Below, piece by piece: positions 23,488-32,981 of a stretch of 64,000 nucleotides of DNA. Source of the DNA: Moniliophthora roreri (Eukaryota > Basidiomycota > Agaricomycetes > Agaricales > Marasmiaceae). Positions within the stretch are counted from its first letter, which is position 1, and each line of letters starts with the position of its first letter. Location: contig LATX02000183.1 of the NCBI GenBank assembly GCA_001466705.2, forward strand, positions 665,094 through 729,093, read 5' to 3'. A program made the position numbers and the translations under genes. The notes under the pieces were generated by a model. The model was not told the DNA's origin, did not search any database, and worked only from the letters and a program-made list of their open reading frames with translations.

Positions 23488-24715
23488 CCGGTTTGAGGAA
23501 CAAATCGTGCTTCTTGAGACGTCGCATTAATCGTTCCGTGCGTTCCCTATGTTCTTCCTGATCTTTGGAAAAGACAAGAATGTCGTCCATATACACTACG
23601 CACCATCCTTCATCGATGAAGTCAGAAAGTACGTCGTTCATAAAGGCTTGGAACGTGGCAGGGGAGTTGCTTAGTCCGAAGAACATTACTGTCGGCTCGA
23701 AAAGCCCTCTGTTGGTTTTGAAAGCGGCCTTCCATTGATCTCCGTCCTTTATCCTGATATTGTTATACCTGTTTCTCAGATCGAGTTTTGTGAAAATTGT
23801 CGCTCCTTTTAATTTGTCAAGAAGCTCCGAGATTAAGGGAAGGGGATAGGCATTCTTCACTGTGCCTTTATTGAGCTCCCTGTAATCTTGCATTGGTCTT
23901 AGTGCTCCTTTCTCCTTTTTGGCTACGAAGAAGAAGGGAGAAGCCATCGGGGATTTGGACTTCCGGATGTACCCCTTCCTCAGGTTCTCTTCAAGGAATT
24001 TATCTTGTTCCTGCTGTTCTATTGGGCTTAACGGGTATAACTTGCAATTCCTCGGAACGAAGTTGGGTCTGAGATCAATCGCATGATCGTACGTTCGAGA
24101 AGGTGGAAATCATTCTGCCTTCCCTTTTTCGAAGCGATCCTTATATCCCAGCAAATAATTAGGAATGAGTTCCTCTATCTCCTTCTTCACTGTTTGATGT
24201 TGGTGAGCCATTTCCTGCGAAGCTGTGGTCTTGGCTCCTATGAGAACTTCGGGTTCAAAAGTGTCCAGGATTCCTGTAAACCTCTTGATCTGAATCCGTC
24301 GGCGAGGCTGAAACTGGATTTCTCCGGTTTCCCAGTTAATTTCGGGGTTATGGTGCCTCAGCCACGGAAGTCCCAAGATCATTTCTTCGTCGCCAATTCC
24401 CAAGATCATGAAGTTTTCTCTAAATTTCTTTCCCGCAATCTGGAATTCCAACTCCACGACATGCGTGATCCATGCTGTTTTGTTGGCCGTTCCGTCTACA
24501 TTAAAAACTCGGATCTTTTCCGGCAACCAAATCCATCTTTTTCCCAGCATCCTAGCTATGCTTGGGCTTATAAATCTTCCTCCTGCTCCTGAATCTAGTA
24601 GGGCTTTTGTTTCGATGTCTTTTGTTCCCACTTTGTACTTGAGAGGAATATGCATAGAATTTCGATCCATTTTAGCTAGTACAAAGTGTGAAATAATGAC
24701 CGGCGGTGGAGCCAT
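23488..24715 (-). pseudogene. gypsy protease and partial RT (duplicate of copy B)
   Basis: Base-for-base repeat of 22244-23471. It carries the protease (24715-24110) and the first part of reverse transcriptase up to [15 protein letters not shown], ending at the N. The same TGA after FEKGKAE is present. Because duplication and N coincide, this is best read as an overlap of two contigs rather than two genes. The first codon ATG at 24715 is in the -1 frame relative to gag and open back to the slippery site. Confidence 0.85.
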
Positions 24716-24732
24716 CGTCCTCGTTCGCCGTT

Positions 24733-26118
24733 TTAAAAACCCTCCTGTTCCATTAAGTCGATCAGAGAGTCCTTGTCTTCTTTCAGCTGCTCATTTATTA
24801 AGGCTCTGATCTTAGCAAACCTCTCTTCCTTTGTCATCTTCCTTGGTTCCTCCGGTTTCTGTTCATCCTTCTTTGGCGCATCTGGACAATCCCTGATTCG
24901 GTGTCCCGATCTTCCGCATCTGAAACAAAGTCCTTTTGACATGTATTCCTTTCGATCGATTTCACCGATTTGTTTGATGGCTACGTCTTCCTTCTTCCTG
25001 AAGTTTCTTTGCGGCTTTTTCCCTCCATGTTCATCGTCCCAAGTCTTTCCATATTCCAGTGCTTGCTTATAGCTTTCATCAAAGATGATAGCTGCATTCA
25101 TCCAGTCTTTGATCGTAGTGGGGGCGCCTTCTGGTCTCGTCATGATTTTGAATACAAGGCTCTTCGGTAGTCCTCGTTTGAACGCCACTATCTGTGCTGC
25201 ATTGTTGTATCCGGTCTGTTTTGCAAGGTATGTGAACTGATAAGTGTATTCGTCGGCCCTTTCCTTCATCTTCAGATCCTTGAGATCTAACTGCGCTTTT
25301 AAGGCGGGATCAAGGGGTTCGAACGATGTTCTGAAATCGTCCAGGAACTCCGACCACGTCACCTTCTCAGCGTCAGGGTCAAACGCCAACAGGAGATCGG
25401 TTTTATCGTTCTTCCAGTATTCTCCTGGCCCATCCGTCATATAGGAAAGAAGGAAAAGCTTTTTCGACCTGTCATCTGGGAACACCTTTGGATTAAGCAC
25501 CACATAGATTAATACTTCTCTTAAGAACTTCTTCGCATCCTTCCGCGTTCCCGTAAAGGCTCTTGGAAGTGCGGCCTTCACTTCCTTTACTGCCGAAACT
25601 ACTTGTACGGGCATCGCGGAACCTATGACTGCTTCTTCGGCTACAGGTTCTTCCTTTCTGGGCCTACTTCCTGACGGCTTCTTATCTTCCGCCATTGGTT
25701 CTGTTTGTATCTTCGGTGATCGGGGACTGTTCTTTAGGCCTTGTAACAACCGTTGAAATGGATCTAGTTCCTCCTGAGAGTCGGTGGATATATTCAATGT
25801 ATCTGAGTCTGAGGGCTTCAGTGTATTCGGCGAGGGTTCTTCTTCTTGTTCGGTCGCTATCGATCCAGTCGGAGTGAATGATGGGGTCGAGGTTCTCCTT
25901 GTTTCTGGGCCTTCGGCTTGTGTCTCTGTCAGTTGCTGACTCGTTAGCGATGGCGATTGCAAGGGGGTCAATAGTTCTCTGCGGGATGCCCGGGTTAACG
26001 GTGGGATCGCTCGTCCACCAGGATTCGATATAGATTGGGTTGGTTGCCCACGCCGGCGCGTTTCTGCTTCCGCGATATCCTTCTCTAGCTGTTGCTCACT
26101 CCGTTGTGACGTTTTGTC
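24733..26118 (-). CDS. gypsy gag (capsid-nucleocapsid)
   Basis: Open from just after a TAG at about 26119 to the TAA at 24733. The capsid region (RAFTGTRKDAKKFLREVLIY, then WSEFLDDFRTSFEP and EYTYQFTYLAKQTGY) matches the retrotransposon gag fold. A CX2CX4HX4C zinc knuckle, CFRCGRSGHRIRDC, lies near the C-terminus. The N-terminal 150 residues are Ser/Thr/Glu/Pro-rich. No ATG exists in this frame upstream of 25695, so the real start may be lost (the copy is otherwise intact) or lie in a short upstream exon. Gag is followed by pol through the frameshift site. Confidence 0.85.
   Translation of the reverse strand, partial: DKTSQRSEQQLEKDIAEAETRRRGQPTQSISNPGGRAIPPLTRASRRELLTPLQSPSLTSQQLTETQAEGPETRRTSTPSFTPTGSIATEQEEEPSPNTLKPSDSDTLNISTDSQEELDPFQRLLQGLKNSPRSPKIQTEPMAEDKKPSGSRPRKEEPVAEEAVIGSAMPVQVVSAVKEVKAALPRAFTGTRKDAKKFLREVLIYVVLNPKVFPDDRSKKLFLLSYMTDGPGEYWKNDKTDLLLAFDPDAEKVTWSEFLDDFRTSFEPLDPALKAQLDLKDLKMKERADEYTYQFTYLAKQTGYNNAAQIVAFKRGLPKSLVFKIMTRPEGAPTTIKDWMNAAIIFDESYKQALEYGKTWDDEHGGKKPQRNFRKKEDVAIKQIGEIDRKEYMSKGLCFRCGRSGHRIRDCPDAPKKDEQKPEEPRKMTKEERFAKIRALINEQLKEDKDSLIDLMEQEGF
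24736..24742 (-). promoter_or_regulatory. Candidate -1 frameshift site at the gag stop
   Basis: On the minus strand the end of gag reads GAG GGT TTT TAA, so the heptamer G-GGT-TTT has the X-XXY-YYZ form and abuts the stop codon. Slipping back one base gives TTA AAA CGG CGA and leads without a stop into the pol frame containing ATG at 24715. This is the canonical arrangement for gag-pol -1 programmed frameshifting. A downstream pseudoknot was not checked. Confidence 0.6.
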
Positions 26119-26156
26119 CTAGTTGATGCCTAAACCTGGATAGGTCGGCAATCGAT

Positions 26157-26167
26157 CAGCTTGACCT
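26157..26167 (-). promoter_or_regulatory. Self-primer binding site next to the 5' LTR
   Basis: Two bases inside the 5' LTR edge (26170), the minus strand reads AGGTCAAGCTG. Its exact 11-base complement CAGCTTGACCT occurs in the LTR at 26336-26326, 33 bp downstream of a TATTTAA box (26369-26363), which is where transcription should start. The Tf1/sushi group primes reverse transcription with the first 11 bases of its own mRNA in just this way. No tRNA-type PBS (TGG...) is present at the LTR edge. Confidence 0.6.
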
Positions 26168-26169
26168 TG

Positions 26170-26624
26170 TGTTACGTTACTTGCGCAGCAACGTCAACTT
26201 CAACTAACTTCAACGAAGAGTCGACTTCGTAAAGTAGTTTCCAAGCTCAAGTTCGAGTTCGTTCAGCGGTTGCTGAAGTTCAGAAATCCTTTGATATTGG
26301 CGTTGACACAAGTGTATAATAAACCAGGTCAAGCTGGAGACTTAGGGTCTCAGCTTGAGCGCTTAAATACGTTACAATCGAGCTAATTCTAACTATATAC
26401 GTATAGCCGATAAGTTCGATGATTGTCTAAGGTTTCCCAAAGCTATCGGGATATGAGTCATGTTGTACAAAGGGATAAGCAAATGGGGACGAGGAAGGTG
26501 GATGAGTCCGATAGTAAGGAGAAGCATGGGTGTGAGAGGGAAAAGGGGGCTGGGAAGATGAACGTGTCCGATGAAGGGGAAGCATAGGTAGTAATACAAG
26601 AGAAAAAAGAGAAAGTTCGTAACA
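26170..26624 (-). repeat. 5' LTR of the gypsy element
   Basis: 455 bp, TGTTACG...CGTAACA, followed on the right by the GAAGC duplication. It contains a TATA-like TATTTAA on the minus strand (26369-26363) and the presumed mRNA start CAGCTTGACCT at 26336. Confidence 0.92.
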
Positions 26625-27720
26625 GAAGCAGTCAATCCTAGGACAAAAAGCCTAACCCAATGCAGTGGTAGCGAAGACAAGGAAAGAGCAAGGGAATATG
26701 AACTAAAGATAATGTATTGTTGGTAGGTGGAGGTGCTGCTTGTATTCTTTTGCCTCTGAAACACCCCTAGCTCTGCGCTGAGGTGAAAGGCGCAGATGTG
26801 TTTGCCAGAATCTGTTTAGAGATATGAAAGGAAGCTCACAGTTGAGCGAGAGTCAGTTGCATGAAGGAATGCAAGACAGAACAGGTAGAGAGGATGGACA
26901 ACTAAATGAGAAGAGTAAGTATTGTATGCTGACTGCCAAGAATAGTGTAGAATGTACCATGACTCAACACTGAATATGATGCATGAAGACAGCTGCATCT
27001 CCTTCAAAAGTCATATGTAGAGATAGAGCTCCACAGCCAAGATACCCAAATTCACTATCTAAAGCTCAGTCAGCCAGCACTGGACCACAACTATGTTGCC
27101 AATTGGAGCTATAGGGTACGTGGAGATGGCAAAGGCCCAAGAGCAGGAGGTAATGTGACATGATGTGTCTTCTAACTTCAGGTTGCAATGATGACAGTGA
27201 CAGTGCTATGGGGATCCTTCTGACTGAGAGCCCCAACAGCTTGCCATTCTCCTTCATTTGCCTCTTTGCCTCTTCTGCCTCTAACATCTGCTACCATAAT
27301 CCTCGTTCTCAGTCAGTGTATGTTTGAATTCTTTCCCAACTGCTTATAATGTGACAATGTCACCAGATTGCAGTGTAGGGATAGTGAAGTGGCCCAACAA
27401 GTTGTACATCTGCAGATATGAAAAGTGGTCAAAGGAATGAGATGATTGGAGTGTGGAATGTTGGAAGAGATGTGGGGGGTTTAAGGTGAAATGGATGGGA
27501 ACCTATAGCCTGTCGACAGCTGGAAATGATAACCTTGGGAGGCTGAGCTGTTCAGTTAGTGGCACCAGGACACTGAGAACTTGATGATATCCCTCCGAAC
27601 TCTTGTCCAACTCCAGCTTGCTCATCATCCTCACTACAACCAACTTCAAGTTGCTCTCGTTTTTCAGTCTCTGCTCTCCCTCTGCCATGTAATGAAAGCT
27701 AGAAGCAGCAGCGGCGAACT
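26625..27720 (-). repeat. Right arm of the inverted repeat, remainder
   Basis: Reverse complement of about 11600-12750. Minus-strand translation gives the same peptides as the left arm, for example MLEAEEAKRQMKENGKLLGL (27287 leftwards) and MSKLELDKSSEGYHQVLS. Similarity fades beyond about 27720. Confidence 0.7.
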
Positions 27721-29631
27721 GGATACTAGTAATGCCAAGGACATAGGAAGGCTGATGTGAATGGGAGTAGCATCCAAAGCTGGATGGGAATGCGGACATG
27801 ACATGCTGAAGTACCTGCAGGATGTCACAAGTGGACAGGTGTCAGTGTGGGTAAGGCACCAAAACGATTGGCTTTGGAAGGTAGAAGCTGCAAAATACAG
27901 GGAATCATGAGATGGCCATGCTCCTGAATGTCAGACTGCTAGAACAGATGTACCAATGGAAATCAGCTCTCTGCCGATTGGGACATGTGAACATCTGCCA
28001 TGCCTTCATATGACGGATGGCAAGAGAAGTCTGATAGCTGATAGCTTCGAGTCCAACCCCTTGTGGAAAAAGTTTAAAGCTGCTTGCAGGAAATTGAGTA
28101 ATGTTGGTGAGCAGCATAAACCAAACGTACCTTTTGACTATATTCCCAGTTCTTTCCCAATTCATAAGTCTTATAAGAGGTTTAGTATTCTATAGTAGTC
28201 AAGTTCTGGATTATTGAAATAAATATTTTTGAGCTATGTCCCCCCAGCATGATAGCGAAGAAGACAAACTGAACCAAAAAGTCAACCTGCTCCTCCTACC
28301 TGCTAAGCTTCTATATGGCTCCTTTAGCTCTAGAGAGCAGCAGCATAAAAAGGTTCTCATCAAAGCATTTGGGAATTGTATCCTTCCAAGAGGTGGTAAT
28401 AGTAGAGAGAGAGGTATGGTAGCCAGGGGGGAGAGAAATTTTTTTTTGTACATGGAGTCAAATTCTTTTTTAAGGACTGTCGCAGTAAACCAACCAACTA
28501 CTGACTACCATATATGGAAGGTAGTTCACATGATGTCACCTTTTTGGAAGGCACTAAGTAGCAAGCGCCTGACTAGCACTGGTCCTCTTCCCCCTTCACA
28601 TTAGCTAGGTTCAGCGAAGTGTGAGCACAATATACCAAAATCTGCAGTAGAATGCTTCAAACTGTTTGTAAGGTTCATCTACATTATATTCTAGGTACAG
28701 GAGCCCAAGCAAGCGATATCTGCTAAGATCTAAGGATAGTATGTGTATCCAGGCTGTAAGTTGGTTCAAGAAGGCATATAATGTAACCCTATTATGGAGA
28801 ACTCCCAGTCCTATACAGCTGAACCACCACAAACCCTTAAAATACCTGTGAGTCAGCCCCAAGGACTATGGGTGGACAGGAAACTGATCTAGACCAGCAT
28901 CCAAAAGGCATATAGGAGCAAATTTGAGTCTTTCTGCTACAAAGGTGGTTACAAAAGAAGCTTTGGTTACTGAGAAAGTGTTCAAAGTTTGAAAAAAAAT
29001 TGGCTCAAGAAAATTTTTTAAGCCAGCCATTGGGCAACCAACCAACCATCCCAGTGTTCCAGAACCATGGCCTGCCTCCCCTCTGATGGTAGTGGTAAAA
29101 AGAAAGCCGTTGATGTGACCCTGTCACACTGATTCTTGCTGGGGGTGTCGTTTCCAATCAATTTCCAATATCCAATCCTGATTTGCACAAGGTTGAGGCT
29201 GGAATCCTGCTGAGGAGATAGAAGTGCTCTGAAACTTGGATGAAGAGCCAGATGCTTCAATATTTACTGCCAATGTCGATTAATTATCTGAAGTTGAGTA
29301 TTCTATGAGATCTAGAGTCAGGGTTTATCTTCCTTTATCTGATACTTCCATGATCTCTTAGGTCAACTGAATTCCTACTCTGGTGAACTTCCAGTTCATT
29401 CTTCAATGTACATTGGTAGAGTGACATCATACTTTTCAGCATTTTCCGGCATTTTTGGCATTTTTGACCTTTCTGCATGTTAAATGCCAAAATGTGAGGG
29501 ACAGTCAATGTAATTTTTAACTTGGTTGGTTCACAATTCTACTCTAACTATATGAGTTTAACACAGCTGCCAAGGAGCAGTGACTTTTGTTGGGAATGGG
29601 AGGGTAGGCATGAAGTGAGTGGAGGGGCGAA
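27721..29631. other. No gene recognised
   Basis: Short open frames only, none with a motif. Near 29,440-29,490 are repeats of GGCATTTTTGGC/TGCCAAAA type that recur right of the small TIR element at 30,285-30,350, so that element probably landed inside an older repeat. Confidence 0.35.
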
Positions 29632-30248
29632 CATCAGCAAAATGGACACCTAAATATAATAAATTATAATGTATTTTGCTGATTTTAGTCCATTATAATA
29701 AATTAAAATCAAGCAATGCTATTACAATACATTAAAATGCATTAAAATGAGACTGGTGTTATTATAATCCATTAAAATACAATAAAATGGGATGGTATTA
29801 TTATAGTACATTAAAATGCAATAAAATGGGATGGTATTATTATAGTACNGGGTGGAGATAGGTCTTTTGAGTAAGGGGATATATTGTACTATGTGTGGTG
29901 GTAAGCATATGGCACCATGGTACAGTGGTCTTGAGCACCCCACGGCTGTCAAGAGTGCTGACTAATTGACCTTGAGGTTGGGAGTTCAACTCATGGAGGT
30001 TGCAACAAATAAATATTATTTTGTTTTATCCCCAACCCCCAGGTGGGGCCGATGCATTATAATGGCTGAAATACATTATAATAGCCAAAATACATTATAA
30101 TAGCCAGAATACATTATAACCATTTTGCTTCATTTTAATCCATTAAAATAAAGGAACAACAATTATATTACATTAAAATACACTATAATGATTATAATGT
30201 ATTTCACTCATTTTATTCCAATATATTTAGCTGTCCATTTTGCTGATG
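29632..30248 (+). mobile_element. Small TIR element with tRNA-like body, copy 1 (TSD AA)
   Basis: Ends CATCAGCAAAATGG...CCATTTTGCTGATG, with TIRs continuing as ACACCTAAATATA at one end and TATATTTAGCTGT at the other. AA lies directly outside both ends. The arms consist of ATTATAATGTATTTTAATG-like repeats. The centre carries an A-box-like TGGTACAGTGGTC (29918-29930) and a B-box-like TTGGGAGTTCAACTCA (29978-29993). An N at 29849 replaces part of the left arm. It lies in the opposite orientation to the copy at 59,386. No coding capacity; a MITE by structure. Confidence 0.8.
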
Positions 30249-31869
30249 AAGTAGCCGGCATTCCAGCAAAAGGACCTAGCCTTTTACCTTTGGCATTTTG
30301 GTCCAAAATGCCAATGGCATGCCACTGGCATGCCGAAATGCCATGTGATGCTATCCTGCCGATGTATCACTAATGATTCAGACCTCTTACAGCTTAAAAT
30401 TTGCCTCCAGGCTTCTGCGAGTCAGTATTGAGAGGATAAGTGAAGCTGAAGGTGATGGGACCCAAGCGACAAAAGTGCAAGGTCTCTCAGTACATTTTCA
30501 CTCTCCAACTCTTTGTCTTTTGTGCTCACTATCTGTGCAGCTCTACAAGCCTCCTGCGCTAACCAATATTAGCTCTTATGACAACCTTTCCAACCTCAGC
30601 CATGAAACAAGTGCCAATTCACTCCCTTGACCACTATCTTGCCATTACTACACAGTTTATTCTTTACACTGTGCCTCTCAGCTACCAGCTCTTGACATCT
30701 TTCAATCACTCAACCCTTACCCACAAAAGCTGTCCTCTTGAGCCCTGCAGAAACTATTCAAGCTGGTTCGAGAAACAATAGATATGATTTTGTCTCTCCA
30801 CCAATCTCACTCCTCCAGTATCATATCATCCCTATCTTACAGCAGATCTAACACCAATACAACTTAATTGAATTTAACTCTTAGGCACCTCGTGCTACCA
30901 CCACTCGTTCACCTGTAGACTTGAATTTGCATCTGGCTATTGACACCTGCAACCATCATTCCTTTACTACCATGGGATTTCCGACCCACATGCCAGTATG
31001 CTGCCCTTGGCTCAGTTGCAGACCACTATGGGGAGATGATTCAGCTGCTGCAGCTATTTATGTGTCAACATCCAAGAAGCTATGCGACACAAAGTGCTCG
31101 TGCCTTTGCTACCGGATTTCATCGCATTGGTGAAGGGTATAGGTGGTGAAATAGATCGTGTTTGCATTCTTATGACAGTACACTGTCATCTATCTCATAT
31201 GGTCTTATCTCACTAATAGACTGCTACCTCTCAGGGATCATTACAACTAGAAGATTCTGATGCTCTCACTATTTTTGATTATACTTATCACTGACGCCAT
31301 ACTGTATTCTTATTTGCTCTCTGGTAATATAGGATGAATGTTCCGGCGATACAATATAATTATCTGGGTTTTTGGGAGGTATTGACAGGCAGAAGAAGGG
31401 AGGGATCTTCATGATCTTGTTCCAACAGCAAAGGTATGACAATTCTATGGGTTCACATTCAATGTTCACCCTGACAGCAGGCCTCCACTTCAATGCTTCC
31501 GGATGACACATGTTCTGATAGTATATTTTGGAGCAATAGGGGTGGACATAGCGACTGAATTGTCCGTCTTTCCAGAGAGTATCAAGCGGCTGCTATTAGA
31601 GAAGTTCTCAAGGTGAGATCCATTATCATCTTATTTGCTAAATCGAATGTGATCAGGTACTCAATGATTACTGTCAGTATCGTTACTTTGGAATACAATA
31701 CCTTCCTAAACTTCCGGGTTGAGATAACTTCAGATATTTGCTGCTTGTCAAGGAAGCAGCATTATGAGAGTGACGTCCACACTCCGACTCCCGGTCCATC
31801 ATTATGAGCAACCTCTGGACATACAGAAGCCGGATATGATATTGGCAATACAACAATTACAGGCCCCGG
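30249..31869. other. No gene recognised; one perfect hairpin
   Basis: A 25-bp palindrome (TTGGCATTTTGG, one base, then its exact complement) sits at 30290-30314, followed by GGCATGCCACTGGCATGCC. Open frames of 60-85 codons on both strands (for example minus 31511-31269) look partly coding but show no domain. This is the DNA left of the large KDZ-type element. Confidence 0.35.
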
Positions 31870-32340
31870 GATTAGTCTCCTGAGTAGACATCCACTGGAA
31901 TCCTGTCAGTAGGTATAACCCATTGAAAATCCTCAATAATCCTCACCAATCCTGGATTACACTTCCCTCCTTTGTACTTGCTAATTCATAACCAACAGAA
32001 GCTATTGAATCGTAATCTTAAGCATTCAAGCACCATAATCGTGATTAATCCTCTGAACTAATCCTGGGTTAGATGGGGGAGAAAGAACCAGAGATGGTTT
32101 GTAATCCCAGTTAATCCTTGTACCCAAGAAGCATAATTGTAATTAACCCTCTGAACTAATCTTGGATTAGACAGGATCAGGATTGGGAGAAAGGAGTTCG
32201 ACTCATGTAATCCTAGTTAATCCTTGTCCATGAGAAGCATAATCATGATCAATCCTCTGGACTAATCAATCTGTGTAATCTCATTTAATCCTCGTCCATA
32301 AGACAGGGTTGAGGCAAGAAGAGTAACATTAATATGTGGT
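31870..32340. repeat. Left terminal inverted repeat and TAATCC-rich subterminal zone
   Basis: Terminal repeat at 31870-31922, then repeated phrases such as AATCCTCTGAACTAATC, GTTAATCCTTG and GGATTAGA on both strands. The right end (60870-61342) has the same word set reversed. Arrays of this kind near transposon ends usually bind the transposase. Confidence 0.65.
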
Positions 32341-32393
32341 GTAATCTATAGTAATCGCGTTGCATGAAGCGATAAGTCCAAGAAAGTAAACTG

Positions 32394-32755
32394 TAATCCT
32401 CCCTGCCTGATGCCACCATGATCTATGGTAATCGTATCACACCATAATCCTCCCTGCCTGATGTCACCATGATCTATGGTAATCATATTGCACTATAATC
32501 CTCCCCACCTGACATCACCATGATCTATGGTAATTGTATCGCACCATAATCCTTCCCTCCCGACATCACCGTGATCTACAGCAATTGTATCGCACCATAA
32601 TCCTCCCCTCCCAACGTCACCATGATCTACAGTAATCATATCGAACCATAATCCTCCCTGCCTGATGTCACTGTGATCTACGGTAATTGAATCGTATTGC
32701 ACTATAATCCTCCCTGCCTGACGTCACTGTAATCTACGGTAGTTGTATTGCCTTC
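32394..32755. repeat. 51-bp minisatellite, seven copies
   Basis: Starts of TAATCC at 32394, 32444, 32495, 32546, 32597, 32648 and 32704 give a 51-bp period (one unit 50, one 56). The unit contains CCTGATGTCACCATGATC. As 51 is 17 codons, the minus strand stays open as a 17-residue repeat (ITVDHGDVGRGGL-like); I take this as a consequence of the period, not as a protein. It extends the TAATCC array of the outer element's left end. Confidence 0.85.
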
Positions 32756-32981
32756 TCGCTCAATGTTAGTGCTATGGTAATCAAGATTCTTTGTCTTTGT
32801 GAGACTATATATTAGGTACTTGTAAGATATCTGAAAGAGAGTAAGCATCCGTACTAAGCAGACCAAAGCAGGAGTCATGACATACATGCATAATAAACAA
32901 TTCGTCGTGGTATAGATTGAATAAATACCGACGTTATTGTGGCTTCACTATGAGTGAAGAGGAGACGTCAGTAGATCATGA

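Larger units (their letters stand above)
15068..26629 (-). mobile_element. Chromodomain Ty3/gypsy LTR retrotransposon with TSD GAAGC
   Basis: Two 455-bp LTRs (15073-15527 and 26170-26624) begin TG and end CA and are flanked by the 5-bp duplication GAAGC (15068-15072, 26625-26629). The element is transcribed on the minus strand: gag, protease, reverse transcriptase, RNase H, integrase with chromodomain, then an extra ORF, then the 3' LTR. I see about five LTR differences, all transitions, so the insertion is fairly young. The interior is duplicated around two N bases (18132, 23487), with exact repeats 22244-23486 = 23488-24730 and about 16712-18131 = 19717-21136. The order here is therefore probably a scaffold artefact of two near-identical copies. 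It sits in the right arm of the inverted repeat. Confidence 0.9.

Noticed and set aside
22244..24730. True tandem duplication of protease-RT in the gypsy element
   Set aside because: The copies are identical and separated by a single N, which points to an assembly overlap.
26150..26169. tRNA-primed PBS for the gypsy element
   Set aside because: No TGG-type tRNA complement adjoins the LTR; the self-complementary 11-mer explains the site.
29911..30005. Functional tRNA gene
   Set aside because: A- and B-box-like words are present, but I cannot pair an acceptor stem or a canonical anticodon arm, and the sequence is repeated inside a transposable element.
32493..32702. 17-residue repeat protein
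   Set aside because: Explained by the 51-bp minisatellite; no start, splice or flanking coding sequence.
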